NCBI GenBank assembly: GCA_019634925.1
Contig: JAHCAL010000005.1
Span: forward strand, 186,001-250,000
Source of the DNA: Pseudomonadales bacterium
Lineage (GTDB): Bacteria; Pseudomonadota; Gammaproteobacteria; Pseudomonadales; Azotimanducaceae
Length of the DNA stretch: 64,000 nucleotides
Direction of reading: 5' to 3'
The notes beneath the pieces are model-generated. The model did no database searches and was not told the DNA's origin. It saw only the letters and a program-made list of their open reading frames with translations. This document shows, one piece after another, positions 42,822 to 51,731 of this stretch (position 1 is the stretch's first letter; each line of letters begins with the position of its first letter). Both the position numbers and the translations under genes were made by a program.

Positions 42822-45107
42822 GTGTCGCAACCGAATGTCGTACCGATGGTTGAGGTGAAGGCCAAGGCCGCGGCGGCGCGACCCGGGCTGCCGCTCAAGC
42901 TGCGCGAGCAGTCGCGCCAGCAGCTCCAGCAACTGATCAACGGATTGTTCGAGTGCACCGACGATGCGTTGTTCGAGCTCGCCGACCGCTCGAACAGCGA
43001 CGCCGATCACCACCTGTATTTCCACTCCATGCGCCAGATACGGCTCAAACGCGCCGAGATCGAGAAACAGTTCATCGGTACCGTGCTCGCCGACTACGAC
43101 GCGCTGGTCGACGGTAGAAAGGCGTCCGTCCACCACCCGGAACCGCAGGAAATGGATGCGGATTCGATCACGCTCCTGCACGGCGACGATCTCGAGACCA
43201 GTGTCGCCGTCAGTGGCATCGTCTCCAAGGTGACCAGCCAGCTGTCGCTCCCGATCATGGAGCTCACCAAACGTCTCGACGCAATCTGTCCGGCGGTCCA
43301 GGTGACGGAGCGCATCAATCCGCTGGGGCCGCAGAAGCTCTGCGACGCCTTCGTGGCTGCGGCGGAGGGCCTGGACCTCGACATCCGGGTCCGGCTGATC
43401 CTGCTCAAGCTGTTCGAACGACTCGTCATGCAGAATCTCCAGCCCTTCTACGCGAGCGCAAACGCGCTCCTGATCGGCGCCGGCATCCTGCCGGATCTGA
43501 AGCATCGTGGAACTGCAGGCAGCACGGCGGTCAGGCGCCCCGAGCGTCAGCCCGAAGCGCCACCCCGGGCAGTCGCATCCGGTGGCGGCCAGCCGGGCCG
43601 CGGCGGCGCGCCGGCTGGCCACGGCAGCACCGACGGGGCACCGGCCGCGGGATTCGGTGCGACCAGCTTCGGATTCATCCAGTCGCTGCTTGCCGGTCTG
43701 CGCTCGGAAGGATTGGTCGCGGGAGAAACAGCCGGGCCGGTGCTCCCCACCGCTCAGCTCGTGGACGTGCTGAGTGCCGTCCAGGGCGATGCGCAGCGCG
43801 AGGTCAGCGCCGTGCGGCTCGATCACGTTCCTGTGCTGCCCAACCTGCATTCCGTGATCGCGGCCCGCGCTCCGGATGTGACCGGGCTCGCGATGAGCCA
43901 GCTGCGTCGAGCCGACGACGACGTGGTCAATTTCATCGGCATGCTGTTCGACTACATCCTGAACGACCGGAACCTCGCGATCCCCATGAAGGCGCTCATC
44001 GCGCGGCTCCAGATACCCGTGGTCAAGCTCGCGATCATCGACAAGACGTTCTTCGAAAAGAGCGCCCACCCGGCACGGCAGCTGCTGAACGAACTGTCGA
44101 GCGTGGGGATCGGCTGGAGCTCGGCCAACGAACTCAAGCGAGACCATGTCTACGACATGGTCGAGTCCGTGATTGCGAGAGTTCTCAATGAGTTCAACGA
44201 GAATCCTGAGATCTTTGCCGAGCTACTCGACGAACTCAGGGCCTTCCGCCACCGGGACGAACAGCGCAATCAGCTGATCGAATCACGGGTCCGCCAGACC
44301 GAGACCGGCAAGGCGCGCACGCTGGCCGCCAAGCAGGCAGTCCAGCAACTGATCAACCAGAAGGCATCGGGGATGCGCCTGCCTGCCGCGGCCGGACGGT
44401 TCATCAGCGAAACCTGGAGCCGCGTTCTGATCTTCGCCTGCCTGAAGCACGGCGCGCAGTCCGCCGTCTGGCAGGGCCTGGTGCGCACGCTCGACGAACT
44501 GCTCTGGAGCCTGCAGCCGCTGCAGACGCCTGCCGAGATCGAACGTCGCGACGCTCTCCAGGAAGACCTCCTGAAGGAACTGGCCGACGGCATCGACCTG
44601 ATCCAACTGGCGCCCGCCGAGGCATCACAATGGCAGCAGACGCTGCGCGAGCAGCTCGAGGAGATCGCGAGCAGCGATCGGACTTACCTGGAGCAGGGCC
44701 AGGATCGCGGTGATCCGCTTGCCACGCGCGCCTCGGGGCCATTCGTGGAACTCGAGGAGATCGTGCTCGCGACCGTCGGCGAACTCGAGGATCCGTTCCA
44801 CGGCGAGCCGCCTGAATCCTCCTTCCTTGCTGCCGTCGACGCGCTGAAGGAAGGCATGTGGATCGAGATGGATCAGGCCGGCATGGAAGCCCTGCGCTGC
44901 AAGCTGACCGCCGTCGTGAAGCCTGGTGCACGGTACGTATTCGTCAATCGCCGCGGGATGAAGGTCCTCGAGCGCAGCCGCCTAGAACTCGCCCGGGACC
45001 TGCAGGATGGTCGTATGCGCATCCTGAACGATACGCAGGTTTTCGACCGCGCATTGCAGACGGTCATTGGCAACCTGCGCCAGATGCAGTCCCGCCCCAA
45101 CGCTTGA
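42822..45107 (+). CDS. DUF1631 family protein
   Basis: A 761-residue soluble, largely helical protein: N-terminal LREQSRQQLQQLINGLF, QFIGTVLADYDALVDG-like segments, a disordered Gly/Ala/Pro linker (about residues 225-275), and a C-terminal domain with GMWIEMDQ, RCKLTAVVK and YVFVNRRGMKV. Sometimes misannotated as thymidine phosphorylase; its C-terminal part resembles a PilZ-like fold and links to c-di-GMP have been proposed. GTG at 42822 follows GGGAGAG. It lies just after a PilZ gene, consistent with a joint role. Confidence 0.85.
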   Translation: MSQPNVVPMVEVKAKAAAARPGLPLKLREQSRQQLQQLINGLFECTDDALFELADRSNSDADHHLYFHSMRQIRLKRAEIEKQFIGTVLADYDALVDGRKASVHHPEPQEMDADSITLLHGDDLETSVAVSGIVSKVTSQLSLPIMELTKRLDAICPAVQVTERINPLGPQKLCDAFVAAAEGLDLDIRVRLILLKLFERLVMQNLQPFYASANALLIGAGILPDLKHRGTAGSTAVRRPERQPEAPPRAVASGGGQPGRGGAPAGHGSTDGAPAAGFGATSFGFIQSLLAGLRSEGLVAGETAGPVLPTAQLVDVLSAVQGDAQREVSAVRLDHVPVLPNLHSVIAARAPDVTGLAMSQLRRADDDVVNFIGMLFDYILNDRNLAIPMKALIARLQIPVVKLAIIDKTFFEKSAHPARQLLNELSSVGIGWSSANELKRDHVYDMVESVIARVLNEFNENPEIFAELLDELRAFRHRDEQRNQLIESRVRQTETGKARTLAAKQAVQQLINQKASGMRLPAAAGRFISETWSRVLIFACLKHGAQSAVWQGLVRTLDELLWSLQPLQTPAEIERRDALQEDLLKELADGIDLIQLAPAEASQWQQTLREQLEEIASSDRTYLEQGQDRGDPLATRASGPFVELEEIVLATVGELEDPFHGEPPESSFLAAVDALKEGMWIEMDQAGMEALRCKLTAVVKPGARYVFVNRRGMKVLERSRLELARDLQDGRMRILNDTQVFDRALQTVIGNLRQMQSRPNA

Positions 45108-45122
45108 GACCTAATGGCATGA

Positions 45123-45171
45123 CCAGTCGCGCGAGTGCGCGACTGGCGCGCCTGGCGAGCCACAGGCTCGC
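45123..45171. terminator. Two consecutive hairpins between convergent genes
   Basis: CCAGTCGCGC (45123-45132)/GCGCGACTGG (45137-45146) with a 4-base loop, and GCGAGCC (45155-45161)/GGCTCGC (45165-45171) with a 3-base loop. They fill the gap between the stops of the DUF1631 gene and ribE, as a bidirectional terminator would, but there is no U-tract. Confidence 0.5.
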
Positions 45172-45173
45172 AC

Positions 45174-45818
45174 TCAGTCCGTCGCGCCTCCGGTCAGCCG
45201 TGCGCGCCACGCCGGGTCGGCCATGACCCGCTCCACCGTGTCGACGATCGCCTGGGTCTGCGCGTCGACTTCCAGGTTGACGCGATCGCCGACGACTATC
45301 CGCCCGAGGGTCGTGCGGGCGATGGTTTCGGGAATCAGGCAGACGGTGATTTCGCCGCGTCCGTGATCAACTGCCGCGATCGTGAGGCTGGCGCCATCCA
45401 GCGCGACGAACCCCTTGTGAAGCAGGTACCTGGCGAACTCCGGGGGCACCGAGAAATGCAGATCGCGGCGGTTTTCCGCCTGATCGACACCGCGCAGTAC
45501 GGCCACGCCCGAGACGTGCCCGGAGAGGATGTGACCACCGACCTCGTCGCCGACTCGGAACGACCGCTCGACGTTCACCCGGCTGCCTTCATTCAGCATG
45601 CCGAGGTTGGTGCGCTGCAGGGTCTCGCCGATCACATCGAACGACACCAGGGTACCGGCCACCGCGGTCGCGGTCAGGCACGTCCCGTTCACCGCAACGC
45701 TGGCGCCCAGCGCGACGCCATCGGCAAGCGCGCCGAGATCGACCACGAGGCGCCGCAGGGATTGCGCCGGTTCGACCCTTACGACGGGACAAAGGGACTG
45801 GACGATACCGGTGAACAC
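45174..45818 (-). CDS. ribE: Riboflavin synthase, alpha chain
   Basis: A 214-residue protein made of two homologous lumazine-binding barrels (about 1-97 and 98-195): MFTGIVQ, VNGTCLTATA, NVERSF and GGHILSGHVSG in the first; LDGASLTIAAV and NLEVD in the second. It dismutates two 6,7-dimethyl-8-ribityllumazine molecules to riboflavin. The sequence is close to E. coli RibC-type synthase. The start is GTG at 45818 with GGAGCGCCC upstream. No other riboflavin gene is near. It is downstream of the TonB operon behind a hairpin. Confidence 0.95.
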   Translation of the reverse strand: MFTGIVQSLCPVVRVEPAQSLRRLVVDLGALADGVALGASVAVNGTCLTATAVAGTLVSFDVIGETLQRTNLGMLNEGSRVNVERSFRVGDEVGGHILSGHVSGVAVLRGVDQAENRRDLHFSVPPEFARYLLHKGFVALDGASLTIAAVDHGRGEITVCLIPETIARTTLGRIVVGDRVNLEVDAQTQAIVDTVERVMADPAWRARLTGGATD

Positions 45819-45856
45819 GGGCGCTCCATGCGGGCTACCAGGGGCATCATGAGGCT

Positions 45857-45891
45857 CGCGGGCGGACCGGCGCCTGGCCCGTCCGCCCGCG
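45857..45891 (-). terminator. Hairpin after the TonB operon
   Basis: CGCGGGCGGAC (45857-45867) and GTCCGCCCGCG (45881-45891) give an 11-bp stem 12 bp after the TPR gene stop, before ribE. No U-run follows, so termination efficiency is uncertain. Confidence 0.5.
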
Positions 45892-45902
45892 GTATGCGGA
45901 TA

Positions 45903-47243
45903 TCAGTTGGCCGCGGCGAGCTGGGCGCGGCGGTTCGACTCGTTGTCGATGTAGGTGATCCACTGCGCGCAGATGCGCTGGTTGGTCTGATCGTTGTCCC
46001 GGCGCGAAGATTCGCGGCAGGCTTCGAACGACTGGCGCGCCGTCGACAGCTGATCGAGGTTGTAGTGGCACATGCCCTGCACGATGTGGGTAGTCTGCAC
46101 TCTACGCAGCCCACCGCGCCGGATCGCATTCTGGGCGGCTTCCGTACATTTCTGGAATTCGTCGTTGTCCAGGTAGAGCTGCGAAAGGCGCTCGTAGACC
46201 TTGCCATCGGAGGAGGCGCGCGCCGCTTCCTCGAATATGGGGATCGCCTTCTTGGTTTCCTGCGCCATCTGCCATGCCTGTCCGAGGCTCTGCAGATTGC
46301 GTTCGTTCTTTTCGATGATGCCCTTCTTGATGCCATCGTCGAGGACCTTCGCGGCCCGGAACGGCACTTCCGATTGCATGAGCAGGCCGGCATAGTTGGT
46401 CAGGTCCGACGACTGGGTCAGAAAGCCCGCAACGCTTGCAGCCTCGTAGGTCCAGAGTGACTGGCGTTCGTTGCCTTCCTGCGCGTGCACGCCGGCGAGC
46501 CGCAGCCAGTATTCGCGCTTGGGAAAATCTCGAACCAGAATTTCGAGTGTTTCCAATACCTTCGGCCACTTTTCCTGTTCGAAGTAGAGGAAATTCAGGA
46601 GCGCCCACCACTGCTCCTTGACGGCGATGTTGCGCTGGCGCGCGAGATCGATGCCCTTCTCGATCTGCTGGGTGGCCGCCGGATAGTTGTTCATCTGGTA
46701 GTAGACCTGCCCCATGAAGATGTGCGGCTCGGGGCCGGGATTGTTCGCCCGGGTGATCCAGCGCTCCATGTACTTCAGCGCATCCTGGTACCGTTCGGCG
46801 ACGAAGGAGAGCTGCGCGAGCGTATAGAGCGTCTGCACCTCGAGCCCCTCGGGTACGTTCTCCCCCTGGGCCAGGACCTGCTCATAGGCGCGTATGGCCG
46901 CAGGGTAGTTCTCCATCGTGAAATGAACGAAGCCGAGGATGTTGTTGACCTGGCCGATTTCGTTGCCGTTCATACGCCGCGCGCCGGACTCGAGCATGCT
47001 GTTCAGCACGCTCAGCGCCTGCTGGTAGTTCTTCGCGTCGAGCGCTTCCTGCGCCTCGGTCAGGCGCTTGAACGTCGCCTCGCTCATGGCAGGGACCCGG
47101 CGCGTCTCCTGGACGGCATTCGGGTCATCTTCGGCCGACTCCTGGGCGTGGACCGCCGTCCCTGGGACGCCGAATTCGTGGCCGAAGGGCGCCAGCGCGT
47201 AGAGCGCGCAGGTTGCCAGCAGTGTCAGGATTCGATACGACAT
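45903..47243 (-). CDS. Periplasmic TPR protein of the TonB2-type operon
   Basis: A 446-residue protein with a signal peptide (MSYRILTLLATCALYAL; cleavage near VHA, residue ~33) and at least eight TPR-like units (for example YPAAIRAYEQVLAQGENVP and YPAATQQIEKGIDLARQRN). It is mature in the periplasm. TPR proteins downstream of exbB-exbD-tonB occur in TtpC-type systems and probably scaffold the energised complex or its receptor. ATG at 47243 gives a good signal peptide; an ATG at 47270 is possible but lacks a ribosome site. There are 89 bp between tonB and this gene, with a periodic CGATCG repeat. Confidence 0.85.
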   Translation of the reverse strand: MSYRILTLLATCALYALAPFGHEFGVPGTAVHAQESAEDDPNAVQETRRVPAMSEATFKRLTEAQEALDAKNYQQALSVLNSMLESGARRMNGNEIGQVNNILGFVHFTMENYPAAIRAYEQVLAQGENVPEGLEVQTLYTLAQLSFVAERYQDALKYMERWITRANNPGPEPHIFMGQVYYQMNNYPAATQQIEKGIDLARQRNIAVKEQWWALLNFLYFEQEKWPKVLETLEILVRDFPKREYWLRLAGVHAQEGNERQSLWTYEAASVAGFLTQSSDLTNYAGLLMQSEVPFRAAKVLDDGIKKGIIEKNERNLQSLGQAWQMAQETKKAIPIFEEAARASSDGKVYERLSQLYLDNDEFQKCTEAAQNAIRRGGLRRVQTTHIVQGMCHYNLDQLSTARQSFEACRESSRRDNDQTNQRICAQWITYIDNESNRRAQLAAAN

Positions 47244-47265
47244 GATTCCAGTCCCGTTTGCCTTA

Positions 47266-47298
47266 TACATCGATCGTTCAGCGATCGTACATCGATCG
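47266..47298. repeat. CGATCG repeated three times with 11-bp period
   Basis: CGATCG begins at 47271, 47282 and 47293, each 11 bp apart, and TACATCGATCG occurs exactly at 47266 and 47288. It lies between tonB and the TPR gene. It may be a binding array or an mRNA structure; nothing more can be said. Confidence 0.5.
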
Positions 47299-47332
47299 GT
47301 TACCCGCTTCGGCGTACATCCGCTGCGGGGGC

Positions 47333-47935
47333 TCACTCCGCCAGTTCGAACGTGATCAGGTTGCGCACGCCCGCCACGTCGATGGGTTCACCGTTCACGA
47401 CCTTTGGCTTGTACTTGAACTTGAGCGCCGCGTTGATCGCCGCGCTGTCGAAGATGCCCGGCGGTTTCGCTTCGATCACGACAGGGTCGCGGACGGCGCC
47501 CGTCCGGGTCACCACGAACTCCAGCAGCACGTATCCTTCGATGCCGCGCGTCTGTGCACGACGCGGGTACACCGGCGCGACCTTGACGATGGGCAGGTAT
47601 TCGCCGTCGGAGCTGAATCCGCCAACGCCCCCTACATTCAGATCGACGTTGACGTTCACCGCGCCGATCTCCACCCCGGTGGTGTTGGCACTGGTATCGA
47701 AGTCCGGTTTCGGCATGTCCGGTGGCGGCTCATCCGGCGGCGGCGGCGGCGTGGGTTTGCGCTGGCGGACCTGCACGTCGACGTCGTCCTGGAGCCGCAC
47801 GAAGTCGACCAGCTTGCCTGTCACCTGATCGTCGAAGGGGCTGCGATCGCTCTTGATCAGGGCCTGCATGAGCAGGAACAGCAGAAAGGTGACGACGGCG
47901 CCGAGTGTAACGCCCAGTATGTAGCGGACTACCAT
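47333..47935 (-). CDS. tonB: TonB-family energy transducer
   Basis: A 200-residue protein: N-terminal membrane helix (YILGVTLGAVVTFLLFLL), a Pro-rich spacer (PTPPPPPDEPPPD) that spans the periplasm, and the C-terminal TonB domain (PVYPRRAQTRGIEG, then VVTRTGAVRDPVVIEA) that contacts the TonB box of outer-membrane receptors. It transmits proton-motive force from ExbB/ExbD. It is 10 bp downstream of exbD. The short size is typical of TonB2-type. ATG at 47935 follows GTAGAGGTGCAGAG. Confidence 0.94.
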   Translation of the reverse strand: MVVRYILGVTLGAVVTFLLFLLMQALIKSDRSPFDDQVTGKLVDFVRLQDDVDVQVRQRKPTPPPPPDEPPPDMPKPDFDTSANTTGVEIGAVNVNVDLNVGGVGGFSSDGEYLPIVKVAPVYPRRAQTRGIEGYVLLEFVVTRTGAVRDPVVIEAKPPGIFDSAAINAALKFKYKPKVVNGEPIDVAGVRNLITFELAE

Positions 47936-47945
47936 CTCTGCACCT

Positions 47946-48353
47946 CTACGATTCGGTTGAAATGGCGACTTCGGTCAGCCCTGCAGCGCGCGCTGCACTC
48001 AGGACCTGCATGAGCCGTTCGTTCTTGGAGCCACGGTCGGCCTGAATCACCAGGCCGCCCTTCGGATTCTCGGCATGCAGGCGCTCGATATTCGCCCGCA
48101 CCGCGCCCGGATCGACACGCTTCTTGTCGATCCAGATCTCGCCCTTGTCGCTGATCGCGACCAGCACACTGACGGTCGGCTTCTGCTCGGCAGTCAGCGC
48201 CTCGGGCCTGAAGACGTCGATCCCGGCCTGCTTGATGAACGTTGCTGTGACGATGAAGAAGATCAGCATGATGAACACCACGTCCAGCATGGGCGTGAGG
48301 TTGATGTCGGACTCTTCTTCGGAGCGCGAAAATCGGTTCATGCTTCTGCGCAT
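47946..48353 (-). CDS. exbD: Biopolymer transport protein ExbD
   Basis: A 135-residue protein: cytoplasmic N-terminus, one helix with the proton-path Asp (INLTPMLDVVFIMLIFFIV) and a periplasmic domain (VIQADRGSKNERLMQVLSAA) ending near AISTES. It works with ExbB and TonB. ATG at 48353 follows TTGGAGAGGCAG; the frame extends upstream to 48440 without support. It lies between exbB (105 bp) and tonB (10 bp). Confidence 0.95.
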   Translation of the reverse strand: MRRSMNRFSRSEEESDINLTPMLDVVFIMLIFFIVTATFIKQAGIDVFRPEALTAEQKPTVSVLVAISDKGEIWIDKKRVDPGAVRANIERLHAENPKGGLVIQADRGSKNERLMQVLSAARAAGLTEVAISTES

Positions 48354-48458
48354 AACTGCCTCTCCAAATTCTTCCGCGCGGCCTCGATCATTGTGACCGG
48401 GGTGCCGCCGGACAGTTCCTCCTGTGCCGGGCCGCCGCACGGTGCGACGGTTGCGGCA

Positions 48459-48977
48459 TCAGTGGTCCATCGTCAGATGGTCCTGGAACAGTTCAACCTC
48501 GAAATCCACCTTGCGCTTGATGAATGTGGCACCGATCAGTCCCGAAAGGGACGCGATCATGCCCGCCATGGTGGGAATGGTCGCCATCGATACCCCGGCT
48601 GCCATCGAGCGCGCATTGCCGCCCTGGGTCGCCATGGCATCAAAAACGCTGATCATGCCGGTCACGGTTCCCAGCAGGCCGAGCAGCGGACAGAGCGCGA
48701 CACAGGTCTGAATGAGAGGTAGCGATCCGGTGATCTTGTCCGACGCTTCGGAGATCAGACCATCGCGGATCTGACGCGCGCTCCATGAACGCCGCTCGCT
48801 CCGACCTTCCCATACCTCGGTCGCCTGTCGGATGACGTTCTTGTGCTCGGACTGAAAATAAGCGAATCGCTCGAAGATCATCGCCCACATGAAGAAAGTC
48901 AGGGCGGCAATGAGCCAAAGCACATTGCCGCCCTGCTCCATGAAGGAGACGATGTTTATGTAGGCATCATAAAACAT
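48459..48977 (-). CDS. exbB: ExbB/TolQ/MotA-family proton channel subunit
   Basis: A 172-residue inner-membrane protein with three helices: one near the N-terminus (VLWLIAALTFFMWAMIF) and two in the conserved C-terminal region with LCPLLGLLGTVTGMISVF and TIPTMAGMIASLSGL. It forms the ExbB pentamer around ExbD and converts proton flow to TonB movement. ATG at 48977; 17 bp after the stop of the larger TtpC-like gene. The short form plus the long neighbour is the pattern of Vibrio-type TonB2 systems. Confidence 0.93.
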   Translation of the reverse strand: MFYDAYINIVSFMEQGGNVLWLIAALTFFMWAMIFERFAYFQSEHKNVIRQATEVWEGRSERRSWSARQIRDGLISEASDKITGSLPLIQTCVALCPLLGLLGTVTGMISVFDAMATQGGNARSMAAGVSMATIPTMAGMIASLSGLIGATFIKRKVDFEVELFQDHLTMDH

Positions 48978-48994
48978 CGCGTTTGATTACCTGC

Positions 48995-50509
48995 TCAGCC
49001 GAGCGCACGGCCGGCGCGTTCAGCATGCTCGGCAATGATGCCGGCGCTCTGTTCCTCGAGCACATGGATCAGTCCGCGGCTCCGGGTCGCCACGATCGCA
49101 TGCAGGAGGGTCATCGGGATGGCCACGCAAAGGCCCTGCACGGTCGTCATGAGCGCGGTGGAGATACCGCCTGCCATGGTCTTCGGATCGCCGGTACCGA
49201 ACAGCGTGATGGCCTGGAACGTCAGGATCATCCCGATCACGGTGCCGAGCAGTCCAAGCAGGGGTGCGACCACCGAGATCACCTGGATCAGGGTGATGTT
49301 GCGGGTGAGCTTGGGCGTTTCCCCGAGTATCGCCTCGCCGAGCTTGAGTTCGAGGGTCTCGACGTCGACGTCTTTGTTTTCGTGGTAGACCTTCAGCACC
49401 CGGCCGAGCGGATTGGATTCGTCAGGGGTGTCGCTCTTGCGTTGCGCGTTGACCTTGGAGCCGATCATCGACAGCGTGATGAGCCGCTCCAGACCCAGCA
49501 GCACACCGAGCAGGCCGCCGAGCATGATGACCGAGCCGACATAGCCGCCCTGACCGTCACACCACGGCAGGTAGCACTCGCCGTTGGCGATGCCGCCGAA
49601 CAGCGAACCGACCCGCTCCCCGACCGTGGCGGCCTGGATGAGCAGGCTCAGCAGCGAACCGCGTGTCGGGTCGATCGCAAAGGCCACCAGCTCGCCGGGA
49701 CCAGCGTTACCGAGCGCGGCCGCGGTATTGGTGAACCGCCCTGCCGGCTGGCGCGGCAATTCGACCAGGCTGCCGTCGTCCGTGTCGTACTGGATGTACT
49801 TGCCATCGGCCACCAGGTTGAAGGCGCCGACGCGGACGATGTCCAGCGGCACCTGGTCGCCGTTGTTCAGGATGACCGTGCCGGGGAACCGTACGACCCG
49901 GCCGGTCTCGGTCATTTCGCGCTGCAGTTCGAACCACAGCGTTTCCATTTCGTTGATGCTGGCGAGTTCGGTCGCGGTCCCCATCTTTCGGGCCAGTTCG
50001 CTCAGCCACTCACCGCGCCCCGGGAGCTGGGCGCTGATGATCGACCCTTCGAACAATCCGCGTGTGTCGCCGGACACCTGCTGCAGCACGCCGAACAGCT
50101 CGCGCAGCGTGCCGAGACGTCGATCGAGAGCTTCCTGGAGGTTGCCGATATTGGTCTCGTTCTCCTGGAATCGTGTTTCCAGCTGCTCGGAGCGGCGTTC
50201 TGCGGCGGCACGTTCGGATCGCGCCTGCGCCAGGAGGCGCGCCTGGGCGTCCTTGTCGCGACGGAATTCCGCCTCGCGCGCGGTGTGTTCGCGGGATTCG
50301 ACGACGCGGCGCTGCTCGACGTTGCGGAGCAGCTCGTTCAGGTTGCCCGCCGCATTCACCCGCAGCTCGACCTCGGGCGCCGGCGCTTCGGCAGCAGCTG
50401 CCTCCTGGGCGAACGATGCCGGCGCAAGGCCGAGCGTCAGTGCAGCAGCCGTCAGGGCACCTGTCAGGTATCGGCGGACGAACCGGTTCATATACTTCAC
50501 GACGCTCAT
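48995..50509 (-). CDS. TtpC-like large ExbB/MotA/TolQ protein
   Basis: A 504-residue protein: signal-like N-terminal helix (RYLTGALTAAALTLGLAPAS), a long periplasmic coiled-coil region (about residues 60-190), a globular periplasmic segment, then three membrane helices with the MotA/TolQ/ExbB core near PLLGLLGTVIGMILTF. This matches TtpC, the extra ExbB-like subunit of TonB2 systems, found with DUF3450. ATG at 50509 overlaps the DUF3450 stop as ATGA. It probably links DUF3450 to the exbB-exbD-tonB motor. Confidence 0.88.
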   Translation of the reverse strand: MSVVKYMNRFVRRYLTGALTAAALTLGLAPASFAQEAAAAEAPAPEVELRVNAAGNLNELLRNVEQRRVVESREHTAREAEFRRDKDAQARLLAQARSERAAAERRSEQLETRFQENETNIGNLQEALDRRLGTLRELFGVLQQVSGDTRGLFEGSIISAQLPGRGEWLSELARKMGTATELASINEMETLWFELQREMTETGRVVRFPGTVILNNGDQVPLDIVRVGAFNLVADGKYIQYDTDDGSLVELPRQPAGRFTNTAAALGNAGPGELVAFAIDPTRGSLLSLLIQAATVGERVGSLFGGIANGECYLPWCDGQGGYVGSVIMLGGLLGVLLGLERLITLSMIGSKVNAQRKSDTPDESNPLGRVLKVYHENKDVDVETLELKLGEAILGETPKLTRNITLIQVISVVAPLLGLLGTVIGMILTFQAITLFGTGDPKTMAGGISTALMTTVQGLCVAIPMTLLHAIVATRSRGLIHVLEEQSAGIIAEHAERAGRALG

Positions 50510-51285
50510 TCCGCAGCCTCCGCACCTTGAATCGGCAATACCAGCAAATCTACGGACAGCTGCTTGTTGGCCATCCGGATACCGTTGCGCACCGGGGTCT
50601 TGTAGGAATCGGGCAGGCGCTCCCACTGGCGGGTGGAGGCGTTGAACATGCCGGTCTCCTCGCCATCCGGCGTCTGGTAGACCAGTGCGATGCGGCCGAC
50701 CTTGAGCACCTCGACCTTGCGGTCCGTGCCGTCGACGTTGACCGTCGAACCGTAGGCTTCCATGGTCCGCCCGTATTCGTTCTCGATCTGGAAGGCACGC
50801 ATGACCTGGCTGAATTTCTCGGAAACGGCGACGTCGGCCCGATCCATGGTTTCACGCAGCATGTCGATGCGTGCACGGCGCTCGGCTTCGAGGAATGGGA
50901 GGTCGAGTTGTACGAACTGCTCGAGTCCGTCGATCATGCGCATCATGAGCGGCCCGATCTGCCGCTCGATGACTGTGACCTCTTCGATGGAGTTGGTGAG
51001 CTGGGTCATTTCCCGCTCCTGGTTGCCGATCTGGCGCTCCAGTTGCCGGTTGTAGACCTGCAGACCCTCGATTTCCTTCAATACCGTCTTGTAGTCGTTG
51101 AGGAGCACCCGGGTCTCCTCGGTGAGCGTATCGATCCGCGCCTGTGACTGGCGGGCCTGGCCGTTGATCTGTTCCGCGACGCGGTAGATGTCGTTCAGCG
51201 TGGCTGCCGTCGCCTGGCCGCCCGTGAACGCGCCCGCGACGATGAGCAAAGGCGCCGACAGCCTTTTCATCCAAACTCTATTCAT
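50506..51285 (-). CDS. DUF3450 periplasmic coiled-coil protein
   Basis: A 259-residue protein with a signal peptide (MNRVWMKRLSAPLLIV; cleavage near ATAA), a coiled coil (about residues 30-115, RVLLNDYKTVLKEIEGLQ) and a C-terminal domain with WERLPDSYKTPVRNGIRMA. DUF3450 proteins are found at the head of TtpC-ExbB-ExbD-TonB operons and are thought to be an accessory of the complex. ATG at 51285 follows AGGAAG; a start at 51270 is less likely. It is the first gene of the operon, with an inverted repeat 156-176 bp upstream. Confidence 0.88.
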   Translation of the reverse strand: MNRVWMKRLSAPLLIVAGAFTGGQATAATLNDIYRVAEQINGQARQSQARIDTLTEETRVLLNDYKTVLKEIEGLQVYNRQLERQIGNQEREMTQLTNSIEEVTVIERQIGPLMMRMIDGLEQFVQLDLPFLEAERRARIDMLRETMDRADVAVSEKFSQVMRAFQIENEYGRTMEAYGSTVNVDGTDRKVEVLKVGRIALVYQTPDGEETGMFNASTRQWERLPDSYKTPVRNGIRMANKQLSVDLLVLPIQGAEAAE

Positions 51286-51440
51286 ACGACTTCCTACGGG
51301 TGTGTTGGGATCTCGAAAACACCTCGCATCGCGCTCGACGGGAACGCCGCCCGGTCACGGGACCCGCGCGGGATCCGGTGGTGTAGGCAAGCGTCGGCGA
51401 AGCGCAATCCGACGGTTGTTCGATCAGCGAATATGCGGGC

Positions 51441-51461
51441 GGTACACGATCTTGGTGTACC
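51441..51461. promoter_or_regulatory. Inverted repeat, candidate operator of the TonB operon
   Basis: GGTACAC (51441-51447) and GTGTACC (51455-51461) separated by 7 bases: a perfect 7-bp palindrome centred 166 bp upstream of the DUF3450 ATG. It does not resemble a Fur box. The regulator is unknown. Confidence 0.45.
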
Positions 51462-51705
51462 TTGTTCTGCCCCGCCCCTTTTTCGTGGTTCGAAGGATCA
51501 ACAAACGTTCTGGCGAAGTCAAGCGCGCTCCCGGGACTGCATGAAATGCAAGGTATTTCCATGGTGAATCCGCGCGGCGACTGCCTGTCGATCACGGTTG
51601 GTCGCGAGTGCGGGTGAGCTCCAGGCGGATCCCGGCGCGCCAGGACACTTCGGCACCCGCGGCAACATGCCGCGTCAAGCGCCGGCGCGGGGCATGATGG
51701 CCGGC

Positions 51706-51731
51706 TCGATCGATACCCTCGATCGATACCC
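51706..51731. repeat. 13-bp tandem duplication
   Basis: TCGATCGATACCC occurs at 51706-51718 and again at 51719-51731 without a gap, in noncoding DNA. Slippage is a simple explanation. Confidence 0.6.

Noticed and set aside
42822..45107. Thymidine phosphorylase annotation for the DUF1631 protein
   Set aside because: No phosphorylase motif is visible; the name is a known misannotation of this family.
51706..51731. Tandem repeat as start of a CRISPR array
   Set aside because: Only two copies of 13 bp without spacers and no cas gene in the window.
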